DNA of 64,000 bases, taken from contig NZ_JAJMOX010000006.1 in NCBI RefSeq assembly GCF_020991455.1, positions 62,001-126,000 on the forward strand. The letters are read 5' to 3'. The notes below the pieces were generated by a model that was not told the DNA's origin, did not search any database, and saw only the letters and a program-made list of their open reading frames with translations. Numbering within the stretch: the first letter of the stretch is position 1; each line of letters opens with the position of its first letter. Below are positions 18,105-26,639 of the stretch, one piece after another. Position numbers and translations under genes: made by a program. Source of the stretch: Flavobacterium sp. JAS. GTDB lineage: Bacteria > Bacteroidota > Bacteroidia > Flavobacteriales > Flavobacteriaceae.

Positions 18105-19643
18105 ATGGCAAAACAAGAAGATATATTTAAGAATGTGGTTTCGCACGCAAAAGAGTACGGATTTATTTTTCCGTCAAGCGAAGTATACGATGGATTGAGT
18201 GCAGTGTATGATTATGCACAAAATGGTGTCGAGTTAAAAAAGAATATCCGTGAATATTGGTGGAAATCAATGGTTCAGATGAATGAGAATATTGTGGGCC
18301 TTGATGCTGCAATATTGATGCATCCAACGACTTGGAAAGCTTCAGGCCACGTTGATGCTTTTAATGATCCGTTAATTGATAATAAAGATTCAAAGAAAAG
18401 ATATAGAGCTGATGTTTTAGTAGAAGAGTTTGCTGAAAAGTTAAATATAAAAGCTAAAACAGAGATTGATAAAGCCAGAGTTCGTTTTGGTGATGCTTTT
18501 AATGAAGAAGAATTTGTTACAACAAATGCCCGCGTGGTAGGATATCTTTCAAAAAATAAAGAAATTTTAGCAAGGCTTGCAAAAGGTATGAGCGAAGATC
18601 TTCAGGATGTAAAAGCTTTAATCGAAGAATTAGAAATTGCCGATCCTGAAACTGGTTCAAGAAATTGGACAGATGTAAAGCAATTCAACTTAATGTTCGG
18701 AACCAAACTTGGAGCTTCTGCAGATTCTGCAATGGATTTATATTTACGTCCGGAGACTGCACAAGGTATTTTTGTGAATTTCCTAAACGTTCAGAAATCA
18801 GGTCGTATGAAAGTTCCTTTTGGAATTGCTCAAACGGGTAAAGCTTTCAGAAATGAAATTGTTGCAAGACAATTCATTTTCCGTATGCGTGAATTCGAAC
18901 AAATGGAAATGCAATTTTTTGTACGTCCGGGAGAAGAAATGAAATGGTACCACCACTGGAAAGAAGCTCGTTTAAACTGGCATTTATCTTTAGGGTTAGG
19001 AAAAGAAAATTACCGTTTTCACGATCACGAAAAACTTGCACATTACGCAAATGCAGCGGCTGATATCGAGTTTAATTTCCCATTCGGATTCAAAGAATTA
19101 GAAGGAATTCACTCAAGAACTGATTTCGACTTAAAAGCACATGAACAATATTCTGGTAGAAAATTACAATATTTTGATCCTGAATTGAATGAAAACTATG
19201 TGCCGTATGTAGTGGAAACTTCAGTTGGTTTAGATCGTATGTTCCTGGCTGTTTTTGCAACTTCATTACAAGAAGAAACTCTTGAAGATGGTTCAACAAG
19301 AACAGTGTTGAAATTACCATCTGTTTTGGCGCCAACAAAAGCGGCTATTCTGCCATTGGTTAAAAAAGACGGTTTACCTGATATCGCCAGAAAAATTATT
19401 GAAGATTTAAAATGGGATTTCAGTGTTGCTTATGATGAGAAAGATGCTGTAGGACGTCGTTACAGAAGACAAGATGCTCTTGGAACTCCGTTTTGTATTA
19501 CAGTAGACCATCAAACTATCGAAGACGAAACAGTAACAATTCGTCATAGAGATACAATGAAACAAGATCGTGTAAAAATTTCTGAATTGAAAGACATTAT
19601 TGAAAACGAGGTTTCTATGAAAAACTGGTTGATGAAAATGTAA
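18105..19643 (+). CDS. glyS: Glycyl-tRNA synthetase, single-chain class II
   Basis: Charges tRNA-Gly with glycine in the cytosol. At 512 residues it is the single-chain (alpha2, eukaryote/archaea-like) type used by Bacteroidota, not the two-subunit GlyQ/GlyS type. The class II motifs are visible: LRPETAQGIFVNF, FRNEIVARQFIFRMREFEQMEMQFF near residues 249-273, and the C-terminal anticodon-binding domain (APTKAAILPLV, RRYRRQDALGTPFCITVD). The N-terminal YGFIFPSSEVYDGLSAVYDY segment is diagnostic. It is monocistronic and closed by a strong terminator. The candidate -7 box ends 7 bases before the ATG, which would make the mRNA almost leaderless. Confidence 0.97.
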   Translation: MAKQEDIFKNVVSHAKEYGFIFPSSEVYDGLSAVYDYAQNGVELKKNIREYWWKSMVQMNENIVGLDAAILMHPTTWKASGHVDAFNDPLIDNKDSKKRYRADVLVEEFAEKLNIKAKTEIDKARVRFGDAFNEEEFVTTNARVVGYLSKNKEILARLAKGMSEDLQDVKALIEELEIADPETGSRNWTDVKQFNLMFGTKLGASADSAMDLYLRPETAQGIFVNFLNVQKSGRMKVPFGIAQTGKAFRNEIVARQFIFRMREFEQMEMQFFVRPGEEMKWYHHWKEARLNWHLSLGLGKENYRFHDHEKLAHYANAAADIEFNFPFGFKELEGIHSRTDFDLKAHEQYSGRKLQYFDPELNENYVPYVVETSVGLDRMFLAVFATSLQEETLEDGSTRTVLKLPSVLAPTKAAILPLVKKDGLPDIARKIIEDLKWDFSVAYDEKDAVGRRYRRQDALGTPFCITVDHQTIEDETVTIRHRDTMKQDRVKISELKDIIENEVSMKNWLMKM

Positions 19644-19664
19644 ATTTTTATACTTAATAATATG

Positions 19665-19701
19665 AAATCCCAAATTCCTTTATGGAATTTGGGATTTTTT
19701 T
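19665..19701 (+). terminator. Terminator of glyS
   Basis: AAATCCCAAATTCC pairs with GGAATTTGGGATTT around a 5-base loop, followed by a T run. Confidence 0.92.
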
Positions 19702-19888
19702 AATTCAAAAATGTGTATTTTGTCGATGAAATTTGCATTTCAGCTTTATGTTTTAACATTTGTTTGTAATGTATTAACATTGAAAAGTTTAGATAAATGA
19801 ATTGCGTAATTTTAATTGCCAAAAATATATTAAAAGTAAGTTTTTTTAAAAGCATTGATGAAACTAAAGGAATAGTTGTCGTGGATTT

Positions 19889-20722
19889 ATGAGAAATCAA
19901 CAAAAACTAATAGAGAAAAAGTATTCGTATATTATTATTGATGACGATGCAGAAAGTATTTTGAAGACCAAAACAATTGTAGAAGGTTTTTCAGAATTAA
20001 CTTTTGCAGCATCGGCGACGAATTATCTGGAAGGCTTAAATTTAGTTTTGGAGCACAAGCCTTCAATTGTTTTTCTCGAAATAGATCCCAAAGATTTATC
20101 CAGTAATTTATCGCTTGCTTTTATCAATGAACTACACAGGTTTTTATCCGTTTTGCCTAGAATAATTGTTACTACTACAAAAAAAGAATGGGCATTTGAC
20201 GCTATTCAATACGGTGTTTTTGATTATATCTTAAAGCCGATATCGACAATTGATATGCTGAAAAGTACTCTCAAATTAAACAAAGAAGTTGTCGAAGTCA
20301 ATACTGTAAGTACTTGTCAGGAAATTACTTCCGCAATAATTCCGAATGAAAAAGCTTCGCAAATTGTTGAAAACTCATTATTAATATGTGTAAAATCTTA
20401 CGGAGATTATCGCTATATTAGCTCATCAGATATTTCATATTTTCAAGCTGATAATAATTCGACCGATATTTATTTAAATTCTGGTGAAATGATAACAGCT
20501 TTTAAGACATTGAAACATTTTGAGAGTATTTTGCAGTATCCGTTTATTCGAATTCATAATAGTTATATTATTAATCGAAATTATATTGCGAGAATTCATA
20601 ACGGTAACTCAATCTGTTACATTAAAAATTCTTCGAAGAAGATTCCTTTTTCGAAAACCTATAAATCAAACGTAGATTTAATTATTGCTGATTTTGCAGC
20701 AGGAAATTATTTAGAAGTCTAA
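19889..20722 (+). CDS. LytTR-type response regulator with Glu at the phospho-acceptor site
   Basis: A 277-residue transcription regulator. Residues ~13-125 form a receiver domain, with acidic-pocket residues D18-D20 (IIIDDDAE), T95 and K116 (YILKPIS). The strand-3 motif that normally ends in the phospho-Asp reads SIVFLEIDP, so E64 replaces Asp. Residues ~165-270 form a LytTR DNA-binding domain (SSDISYFQADNNSTDIYL, YPFIRIHNSYIINRNYIARI). The Glu may mimic constant phosphorylation or make the domain phosphorylation-independent; this is inference. No partner kinase of the LytS/YpdA type is adjacent. The nearest kinase (21257-23314) is NarL-type and already has its own regulator. Confidence 0.88.
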   Translation: MRNQQKLIEKKYSYIIIDDDAESILKTKTIVEGFSELTFAASATNYLEGLNLVLEHKPSIVFLEIDPKDLSSNLSLAFINELHRFLSVLPRIIVTTTKKEWAFDAIQYGVFDYILKPISTIDMLKSTLKLNKEVVEVNTVSTCQEITSAIIPNEKASQIVENSLLICVKSYGDYRYISSSDISYFQADNNSTDIYLNSGEMITAFKTLKHFESILQYPFIRIHNSYIINRNYIARIHNGNSICYIKNSSKKIPFSKTYKSNVDLIIADFAAGNYLEV

Positions 20723-20896
20723 AAACTAAGTAATTACACGTATTTAACGTCCATTGACTATCAATTGGGCATGTTCTACCATAAACCGGTTTTTTCCTGT
20801 AGGTTTTTTCGTTTGTAGTGTTAGTTTTACACCATGATTCGCGTCCCAGCGATGATTCTCCAAAACAATAAATAAAACACTTAAAACCTCGAAATC

Positions 20897-21160
20897 ATGA
20901 AAAAGGCAGCTTTAACAATCGGATTATTTTCTTCAATAATGGTAGCAACTTCATTTGCAACTCCAGAGAAAACAAATAAATCAATTGCAGGAAATATTGA
21001 TATAATGATCGGTACAGATGGTACAGGTTCGCAAAGAGGAAATGACAGAAGAAAGACTGATGAGTATAGAAAATCAAACGAATCTGATTTAAGTTATAAT
21101 CAGGTAAAAGGTTTTGATGCTGTAAGTCAATCTATGAGAACTGACAAAAAAATAGACTAA
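20897..21160 (+). CDS. Small exported protein of unknown function
   Basis: An 87-residue protein that I do not recognise. Residues 1-22 are a Sec signal peptide (MKKAALTIGLFSSIMVATSFA). The mature part (~65 residues) is highly charged and polar (GSQRGNDRRKTDEYRKSNES) with no Cys or catalytic motif. It is a separate unit with its own strong terminator. It lies between the LytTR regulator and the TPR-lipoprotein kinase, which suggests, without proving, a link to envelope signalling. Good codon content and signal peptide argue that it is real. Confidence 0.65.
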   Translation: MKKAALTIGLFSSIMVATSFATPEKTNKSIAGNIDIMIGTDGTGSQRGNDRRKTDEYRKSNESDLSYNQVKGFDAVSQSMRTDKKID

Positions 21161-21175
21161 TAAATAAGTTAATAT

Positions 21176-21216
21176 AAAAAAATAGGCTGTCAAATTTTTG
21201 ACAGCCTATTTTTTTA
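21176..21216 (+). terminator. Terminator of the small exported protein gene
   Basis: AAATAGGCTGTCAAA pairs with TTTGACAGCCTATTT, with flanking A and T runs. It lies 15 bases after the stop. Confidence 0.93.
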
Positions 21217-21256
21217 TATATAGTTTTAGTATTTTTGATAAAATTCAAAATTACTA

Positions 21257-23314
21257 TTGAAAAATAATTACGCTATATTATTCTTTTTTTTAATGACTTT
21301 TTTTGCTTGTACCAAAAAAAGCCATGACGATAAAAATATTATTTTACCTAAGGACAGTTTGCCTACATTTCTTTCATTGGCAAATGATGATAATTTACCG
21401 CTTAACTTAAAGCAGAAATACAATAAAAAAGCACTCGCAATAATTATAACTCAAACAGATGATTCGCTAAATAAGGTTAATTTGTTTAAAATTGCCAATC
21501 GATATTATAATATGAGTGACTGGAAGGCTTATGAAAATACTACAAAACTTATTTTAGAAAGATCTGTTAAAAGTAAGGATTCTGTTCATATTGCAAAAGC
21601 TTATACTTATTTGGGAGATTATTATCGTTCTCAAGTTGTTTCAGATAGTGCTTTTATGAGTTATTTTAATGCAGAAAAGATTTATGTTCGAATTCATGAT
21701 AAATTTAACCTTGCCAAAACTTTTTTAAGTAAGGCAGATTTGCAATTTAATGAAGGTGATCTTTTTGAAAGCGAAATAACAGTTTTTAAAGCCTTGAGAC
21801 TTTTGAAACAACAGAAAGATGTTAATAGTCAACTTTATGATTGCTATAACCTTTTAGGGATATTATTCAATGAACGAGAAGAGTATAATAAAGCTCTGGA
21901 ATTTCACAATAATGCTCTAAATACACTCGATGGTAAATCTATTCCAGACGGATTTCAATTAAAAGCAAGTTCATTGAATAATATAGGGTTTGTTTATTTA
22001 AGCATGCTTAATTACGACAAAGCAAAGACATATTTTCGAAAAGGTCTAAAGCAAAAAGAACTTTTAAAAGATGACCCTACTTTATATGCTATGTTGTTAG
22101 ATAATTTAGCATATTCCAAGTTTAAATCTAAAGAATCGGATGGGCTTCCTAAACAATTTTATGATGCGTTAAAAATTAGAGATAGTTTAAAACTCACATC
22201 TGGAATTATATTAAATAAAATACATTTATCTGAATATTATGTCTCTAAAAATGATACTTTAAGAGCATTTCAATTTTCGAAACAAGCTTTGAACTTATCT
22301 CGAATTTCAAATAAATTAGGAAATACGATAGATGCTCTTAAACAAATTGCAATCGTAGATCCTAAAAATGCTTCTAAATATTCAAAAGAATATATAGCAA
22401 TTAATGAAAAATTATTAAAAGCAGAACGCAAAATGGGAGAAAAATTCTCCCGTATTGAGTATGAAACCAACGAAATAAAAGATGAAAACTCAAATTTACA
22501 AGAGAAAAACAAGACTTTAGTTTATGTCTTTAGTATTTGTACTTTATTGGGTTTATTTTTCTATGTTTACAAAACACAACAAGCCAGAAATAGAGAGTTA
22601 CTTTTTAAGCAGCAGCAGCAAATCGCAAATGAAGATATTTATAATTTGATGATTTCGCAGCAAAATGATATTGAGATGACTCGTATCAAAGAAAAGAAAA
22701 AAGTAGCTCAGGAATTACATGACGGTGTTTTGGGCAGAATGTTTGGCGTTAGAATCAGTTTAGACAGTTTAGATAAATTAGATGAAGCTCATGCGGCGCC
22801 CAAAAGAAAGAAGTATTTAGCTGAACTTAAACATATTGAGGAAGATATACGTGAAATTTCGCATGATTTAAATCGGGAAAAATCAGAATTAATTAATAAT
22901 TTTGTTGCAATTTTAAACAAATTGTTTGAAAATCAACAAAACACATATATTTCTAAATTGGCTACTTCTTTTGATTCTCATATCAAATGGGAATTAGTAA
23001 GTAACATGGTCAAGATCAATTTGTATCGAATTATTCAGGAAGCGCTTCAAAATTGTAATAAATATGCAAAAGCAAGTACAATTGAAGTAGTGTTTAAGAG
23101 CGAGATAAATCATTTGATTCTTTCGATTTCTGATGATGGAGTTGGTTTTAATTCCAAAAGAACCAAGAACGGAATAGGATTGCATAATATTCAATATAGA
23201 GCAGCAGAATGTAAGGGTACAGTTACGATAAAATCTGCCAAAGGAGAAGGAACAGTTCTCATTATTAAAGTCCCAATTGATCAAAAAATTAACCTACAGA
23301 AAAATGACAGTTGA
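21257..23314 (+). CDS. TPR lipoprotein sensor histidine kinase, NarL/DesK type
   Basis: A 685-residue sensor kinase. A lipoprotein signal (LFFFLMTFFAC, lipid Cys at residue 18) is followed by periplasmic TPR repeats (~60-390; TSLNNIG-like and A-rich helices). A coiled segment, one membrane helix (~420-438, LVYVFSICTLLGLFFYVYK) and a HisKA_3 dimerisation helix with H488 (VAQELHDGVLGR) come next. The HATPase domain has N-box IIQEALQNCNKYAKAS and G-box SDDGVGF. The start is TTG at 21257. The first downstream ATG would leave only five residues before the lipid Cys, too short for a signal. The stop overlaps the start of the response regulator by 11 bases, so the two are translationally coupled. 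The TPRs probably sense a periplasmic protein or peptide. Confidence 0.9.
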   Translation: MKNNYAILFFFLMTFFACTKKSHDDKNIILPKDSLPTFLSLANDDNLPLNLKQKYNKKALAIIITQTDDSLNKVNLFKIANRYYNMSDWKAYENTTKLILERSVKSKDSVHIAKAYTYLGDYYRSQVVSDSAFMSYFNAEKIYVRIHDKFNLAKTFLSKADLQFNEGDLFESEITVFKALRLLKQQKDVNSQLYDCYNLLGILFNEREEYNKALEFHNNALNTLDGKSIPDGFQLKASSLNNIGFVYLSMLNYDKAKTYFRKGLKQKELLKDDPTLYAMLLDNLAYSKFKSKESDGLPKQFYDALKIRDSLKLTSGIILNKIHLSEYYVSKNDTLRAFQFSKQALNLSRISNKLGNTIDALKQIAIVDPKNASKYSKEYIAINEKLLKAERKMGEKFSRIEYETNEIKDENSNLQEKNKTLVYVFSICTLLGLFFYVYKTQQARNRELLFKQQQQIANEDIYNLMISQQNDIEMTRIKEKKKVAQELHDGVLGRMFGVRISLDSLDKLDEAHAAPKRKKYLAELKHIEEDIREISHDLNREKSELINNFVAILNKLFENQQNTYISKLATSFDSHIKWELVSNMVKINLYRIIQEALQNCNKYAKASTIEVVFKSEINHLILSISDDGVGFNSKRTKNGIGLHNIQYRAAECKGTVTIKSAKGEGTVLIIKVPIDQKINLQKNDS

Positions 23315-24002
23315 CCTAACAGCCCCATTTTCGCAAGTTGCCAGGCGAAATATTTTAATAGTCGATGATCATCCTTTTATTATTGAAGGATATAAAAACG
23401 CTATTACACGATACAATCCTAAAGAATATGAGTTCCTTATCTCGCAGGCTCATGATTGTAAATCGGCTTATGATTTATTAGAAAACGTCGAAACCCCAAA
23501 TTTTGATGTTGCTTTTTTAGACATAAGTATGCCTTCTTATGAAGAAAAAGATATTTTTTCCGGCGAAGATTTAGCAAAATTGATCTTAAAGAAAATGCCT
23601 AACTGCAAGATCATATTGCTAACGATGTACACAGAATTACTGAAGATCAAAACAATTATCAGGACAATAAGCCCAAATGGGTTGATTATAAAAAATGACC
23701 TTACGTTTGATGAATTGCTTTTCGCGTTTGATAAAGTAATGAAAAACGATAAATATTACAGTCAGTCTGTAGTAAAAATGGTCAATCAATCGGCACATAA
23801 TTCTATAGAAATCGACCAGTTCGACAAGCAAATTTTATTTCATTTGTCTAAAGGAACAGAGCATCATGCAATGCCACAATATATTCCAATTTCTTTAAAT
23901 GCTATCGAAAAACGAAAAATCAATCTCAAAGAATTGCTTAAAATAAAAACTGGTTCAGATGATGAGTTGGTAAAAGAAGCTAAAAGTAAAGGGCTCTTTT
24001 AA
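23304..24002 (+). CDS. Response regulator, receiver plus LuxR-like HTH
   Basis: Partner of the overlapping histidine kinase gene. The 232-residue protein has a receiver domain with DD21-22 (ILIVDDHP), phospho-acceptor D73 (VAFLDISMP), T107 (ILLTMYT) and K130 (LIIKND). The C-terminal ~60 residues resemble a NarL-type helix-turn-helix in flavobacterial form (DKQILFHLSKG, ISLNAIEKRKINLKELL). I chose ATG 23304 over an in-frame TTG 27 bases upstream because it gives the usual short N-terminus and the typical 11-base overlap. A bidirectional terminator follows. Confidence 0.9.
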   Translation: MTVDLTAPFSQVARRNILIVDDHPFIIEGYKNAITRYNPKEYEFLISQAHDCKSAYDLLENVETPNFDVAFLDISMPSYEEKDIFSGEDLAKLILKKMPNCKIILLTMYTELLKIKTIIRTISPNGLIIKNDLTFDELLFAFDKVMKNDKYYSQSVVKMVNQSAHNSIEIDQFDKQILFHLSKGTEHHAMPQYIPISLNAIEKRKINLKELLKIKTGSDDELVKEAKSKGLF

Positions 24003-24006
24003 AAGA

Positions 24007-24089
24007 AAATTCCAAAAATAAAAAAATTCCAAATTCCAATAGTATGACTTGCATAATTGGGATTTGGAATTTTTTTATTTTTGGAATTT
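24007..24089. terminator. Bidirectional terminator between convergent genes
   Basis: A long nested inverted repeat has an inner stem AAATTCCAAATTCCAAT (24024-24040) pairing with 24055-24071. An outer extension AAATTCCAAAAATAAAAAAA pairs with the mirrored right flank. A and T runs on both sides fit termination of the regulator gene (+) and thiL (-). Confidence 0.85.
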
Positions 24090-24099
24090 GTACAAAAGG

Positions 24100-25146
24100 T
24101 TATTCAGACAATGCATCCCAACCACGGGCTTTCAACGGAATTTGAGTGTTTGCACGTGTAACCAGATTTATTCCTTCGCTTTCGTCTGCCATGTGGCCAA
24201 TAATAGAGAAGTTTGGATTTCCTTTTATTTTATCAAAATCATTAATGTCAATGGTAAAAAGCAATTCATAATCTTCACCACCATTAATTGCCACAGTTGT
24301 ACTATCGATATTAAACTCTTCACAAGTAGAAATAAATTGTGGATCTAACGGAAGTTTATCTTCATATAAATTACAACCCACTTTTGATTGTTTGCATAAA
24401 TGAATAATTTCAGAAGATAATCCGTCTGAAATGTCGATCATAGAAGTAGGCTTAATTTCCAGCGCATGCAATAAAGTACGTACATCTTTTCTTGCCTCAG
24501 GTTTTAACTGACGCTCGATCAAATAACTGTACATATCAAGATCAGGCTGACTGTTTGGATTTACCTGAAAAACTTGTTTTTCGCGTTCTAAAACCTGTAA
24601 TCCCATGTAGGCTGCGCCAATATCACCGGTTACGACAAGTAAATCGGTTTGTTTTGCACCATTTCGGTAAACAATCTCTTCTTCATTAGCTTCACCAATT
24701 GCAGTAATGCTAATAATTAATCCTTTTTGAGATGAGGTAGTATCGCCACCAATTACATCAACTTTATATTCTTTTGCAGCGTGTGTAATCCCTTCAAATA
24801 ATTCTTCCAGTGCTTCTAACGGGAAACGGTTAGAAACGGCTACAGAAACCGTTATTTGCGTTGGTTTGGCATTCATTGCACAAATATCAGACACATTTAC
24901 AACAACTGCTTTATATCCTAAGTGTTTTAATGGCATGTAAGCCAAATCAAAATGCACACCTTCAATTAATAAATCAGTAGAAACAACTACTTTTTTATCC
25001 TTAAAATCAAGAACTGCGGCATCATCTCCTATACTTTTTAAAGTAGATTCCTGAGTAACATCAAAATTTTTGGTTAAATGTTCAATTAAGCCAAACTCGC
25101 CTAATTGCGCTATACTGGTACGTTGCGGATTTTTATCTTCGATCAT
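24100..25146 (-). CDS. thiL: Thiamine-monophosphate kinase
   Basis: Phosphorylates thiamine monophosphate to thiamine diphosphate with ATP, the last step of cofactor synthesis, in the cytosol. The 348-residue length is normal for the Bacteroidota form. It has the PurM/AIRS-like fold with the hallmark N-terminal LGEFGLIEHLTKNF and SIGDDAAVLD, then STDLLIEGVHFDL, VNVSDICAMNA, VIGGDTTSS, DISDGLSSEI and INGGEDYELLFTI. No other thi genes are nearby. It converges on the kinase/regulator operon. A TACCTTTG box lies 30 bases upstream. Confidence 0.96.
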   Translation of the reverse strand: MIEDKNPQRTSIAQLGEFGLIEHLTKNFDVTQESTLKSIGDDAAVLDFKDKKVVVSTDLLIEGVHFDLAYMPLKHLGYKAVVVNVSDICAMNAKPTQITVSVAVSNRFPLEALEELFEGITHAAKEYKVDVIGGDTTSSQKGLIISITAIGEANEEEIVYRNGAKQTDLLVVTGDIGAAYMGLQVLEREKQVFQVNPNSQPDLDMYSYLIERQLKPEARKDVRTLLHALEIKPTSMIDISDGLSSEIIHLCKQSKVGCNLYEDKLPLDPQFISTCEEFNIDSTTVAINGGEDYELLFTIDINDFDKIKGNPNFSIIGHMADESEGINLVTRANTQIPLKARGWDALSE

Positions 25147-25175
25147 TTTTTCTAAGTTCCAATGTTTTTAAGCCG

Positions 25176-25183
25176 CAAAGGTA
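25176..25183 (-). promoter_or_regulatory. Probable -7 box of thiL
   Basis: TACCTTTG on the minus strand, giving a predicted leader of roughly 24 bases. Confidence 0.5.
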
Positions 25184-25221
25184 CAAATTTTAATTTCGTA
25201 ATTTTATTGACGGATAGACAT

Positions 25222-25248
25222 GCGGAGATGCGCCGTCGTGCGCCTCTA
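25222..25248. repeat. GTAGAGACGCAC-family palindrome copy
   Basis: GCGGAGATGCGCCGTCGTGC followed by GCCTCTAC is a diverged copy of the family represented perfectly at 48459-48486. Confidence 0.65.
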
Positions 25249-25290
25249 CAGTAGGAAATAAAAAATATTTTATTTTTTTATTTCCTACTG
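25249..25290. repeat. Long perfect hairpin with AT loop
   Basis: CAGTAGGAAATA (25249-25260) pairs perfectly with TATTTCCTACTG (25279-25290), and the A/T runs between extend the stem. It touches the preceding palindrome and sits 25 bases before the -7 box of the next gene. It could act as a terminator-like or extruding structure. Confidence 0.7.
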
Positions 25291-25315
25291 ACAAACTGTT
25301 GTCACCGACCCTTAA

Positions 25316-25323
25316 TAATTTTG
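25316..25323 (+). promoter_or_regulatory. Probable -7 box of the first DinB-like gene
   Basis: TAATTTTG, with a predicted leader of about 24 bases. A TTG at 25299-25301 is closer than the usual spacing. Confidence 0.45.
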
Positions 25324-25353
25324 AAGTATTAAAAAATATAAAACTTTAAAACT

Positions 25354-25833
25354 ATGAAAACATTAGCAGCACAAGTAATTACTCCTGAAGATTTGTTGAA
25401 ACATTGGCAAGGTCACCGCGCCCTAACACGTCGTGTGATTGAAGCTTTTCCTGAAAAAGATTTTTTCGAATTTTCGATCGGAGGAATGAGACCTTTTTCT
25501 AAATTAGTAGATGAGCTTTTAGCTATTGCAGCTCCAGCCTTAAAAGGAATTGTAAACAGAGACAGTAAACCTTATACAGAAGGAACTGAAAAGTTGATTT
25601 TTAAAGCACAATATCTTGAAAAATGGGACGAATCAACAGCAGAAATTGATAAATATTGGCAACAATTATCGGTTGAAGATTTCGGCGAAACCTTTAATTT
25701 ATTTGGTCAATATGAATTCCCTATAATTCATAATGTGTTTTATTTTATTGATAATGAAGTTCATCACCGCGGACAAGGATATGTATATCTAAGAGCTTTA
25801 GAAATTGAACCTCCTTTTTTCTGGGAGAGATAG
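25354..25833 (+). CDS. DinB-family protein
   Basis: A 159-residue member of the DinB/YfiT four-helix superfamily, putative metal-dependent proteins often induced by DNA damage or acting as thiol transferases. Visible family features are the N-terminal helix LKHWQGHRALTRRVIEAFPE, a central SKLVDELLAIAAPALKGI helix and the C-terminal metal-site motif NEVHHRGQGYVYLRAL. Its exact reaction is unknown. A second, divergent DinB-like gene follows 65 bases downstream, probably in the same transcript. Confidence 0.85.
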   Translation: MKTLAAQVITPEDLLKHWQGHRALTRRVIEAFPEKDFFEFSIGGMRPFSKLVDELLAIAAPALKGIVNRDSKPYTEGTEKLIFKAQYLEKWDESTAEIDKYWQQLSVEDFGETFNLFGQYEFPIIHNVFYFIDNEVHHRGQGYVYLRALEIEPPFFWER

Positions 25834-25898
25834 AATAATAATCAAGATGTTTTTAATGAACCAAATCAATTCATTCAAGTATATATAAATCAAATGTT

Positions 25899-26396
25899 AT
25901 GAGTTTAAAAAAAATAATGGCAAATTATGCTGCCTACAATTTATGGGTAAATCAACAATTTGTGAATTGGCTAACGCCAAAATCAGACGAGTTGTTGCAT
26001 AAAGAAGTTGCTTCGAGTTATTCGAGCATTATTAAAACGCTTAATCATATTTGGGAAACAGAGCAATATTGGTTGTCAATAATAGCCGAAACTGCTTTGC
26101 CCGAAAGGAAAGAGAATGTTGATTTAGATAAGAATGAAATATTTGAAGGTTTGTTAAATACATCGGCTAAATTATCCGAGTTTATATCATCATTATCAGA
26201 CGAACAACTATATAAAGCCATTAAAATCGAAAATCCCTGGTTTCAATGTGAGTTACCGGTTTCAGATTACTTATTACAAGTAGTAAATCATGGTACTTAT
26301 CACAGAGGACAAATTGTGACCATTGGAAGAAATAATGGTATTACAGATGCTTCTAATACAGATTACAATTTTTATAATGTAGTAAAAGCACAATAA
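25899..26396 (+). CDS. DinB-family protein
   Basis: A 165-residue second member of the DinB superfamily. Family features are NYAAYNLWVNQQFVNWL, the His-bearing LNHIWETEQYWL helix and the C-terminal NHGTYHRGQIVTIGR motif, whose His residues would bind a divalent metal. Sequence similarity to the upstream DinB-like protein is limited to these motifs, so the pair is an old duplication or a recruited partner. A strong terminator follows. A WYL-type regulator gene converges from the other side. Confidence 0.87.
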   Translation: MSLKKIMANYAAYNLWVNQQFVNWLTPKSDELLHKEVASSYSSIIKTLNHIWETEQYWLSIIAETALPERKENVDLDKNEIFEGLLNTSAKLSEFISSLSDEQLYKAIKIENPWFQCELPVSDYLLQVVNHGTYHRGQIVTIGRNNGITDASNTDYNFYNVVKAQ

Positions 26397-26403
26397 TAAA
26401 TTG

Positions 26404-26444
26404 AAAAACTCCTAAAGATGAACGTTGTCTTTAGGAGTTTTTTT
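26404..26444 (+). terminator. Terminator of the DinB pair
   Basis: AAAAACTCCTAAAGA pairs with TCTTTAGGAGTTTTT around a 9-base loop, followed by a T run. Confidence 0.92.
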
Positions 26445-26480
26445 ATAATAATCTGTTGAGTGTAACTCATAAAAAAATAT

Positions 26481-26619
26481 TTAACACATAGAAACATAGA
26501 ATGTAAAATGAGTAAAAAAAGAATATGAAACAAATCTAGATTTGCACACATAGCTATGTGAATTTAAACAAATGAAATGTCTTTTTTAAGAGCCAAAACA
26601 CTATGTTTCTATGTGTTAA
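26481..26619. mobile_element. MITE-like element, copy 1
   Basis: 139 bp bounded by a perfect 19-bp inverted repeat (TTAACACATAGAAACATAG at the left, its complement at 26601-26619). A 14-bp perfect palindrome CACATAGCTATGTG lies at 26547-26560. It has no coding potential. The copy at 46121-46253 shares the termini, the central palindrome and a TTTAAA...GAAA...CTTTTTT segment. A flanking duplication is not clear. No matching transposase is in the window. Confidence 0.75.
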
Positions 26620-26639
26620 AATATTTATACCCAACGGAT

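Noticed and set aside
24049..24348. 99-codon + strand frame over the thiL 3' end
   Set aside because: It lies antisense within thiL and reads through the terminator repeat; composition is that of a shadow frame.
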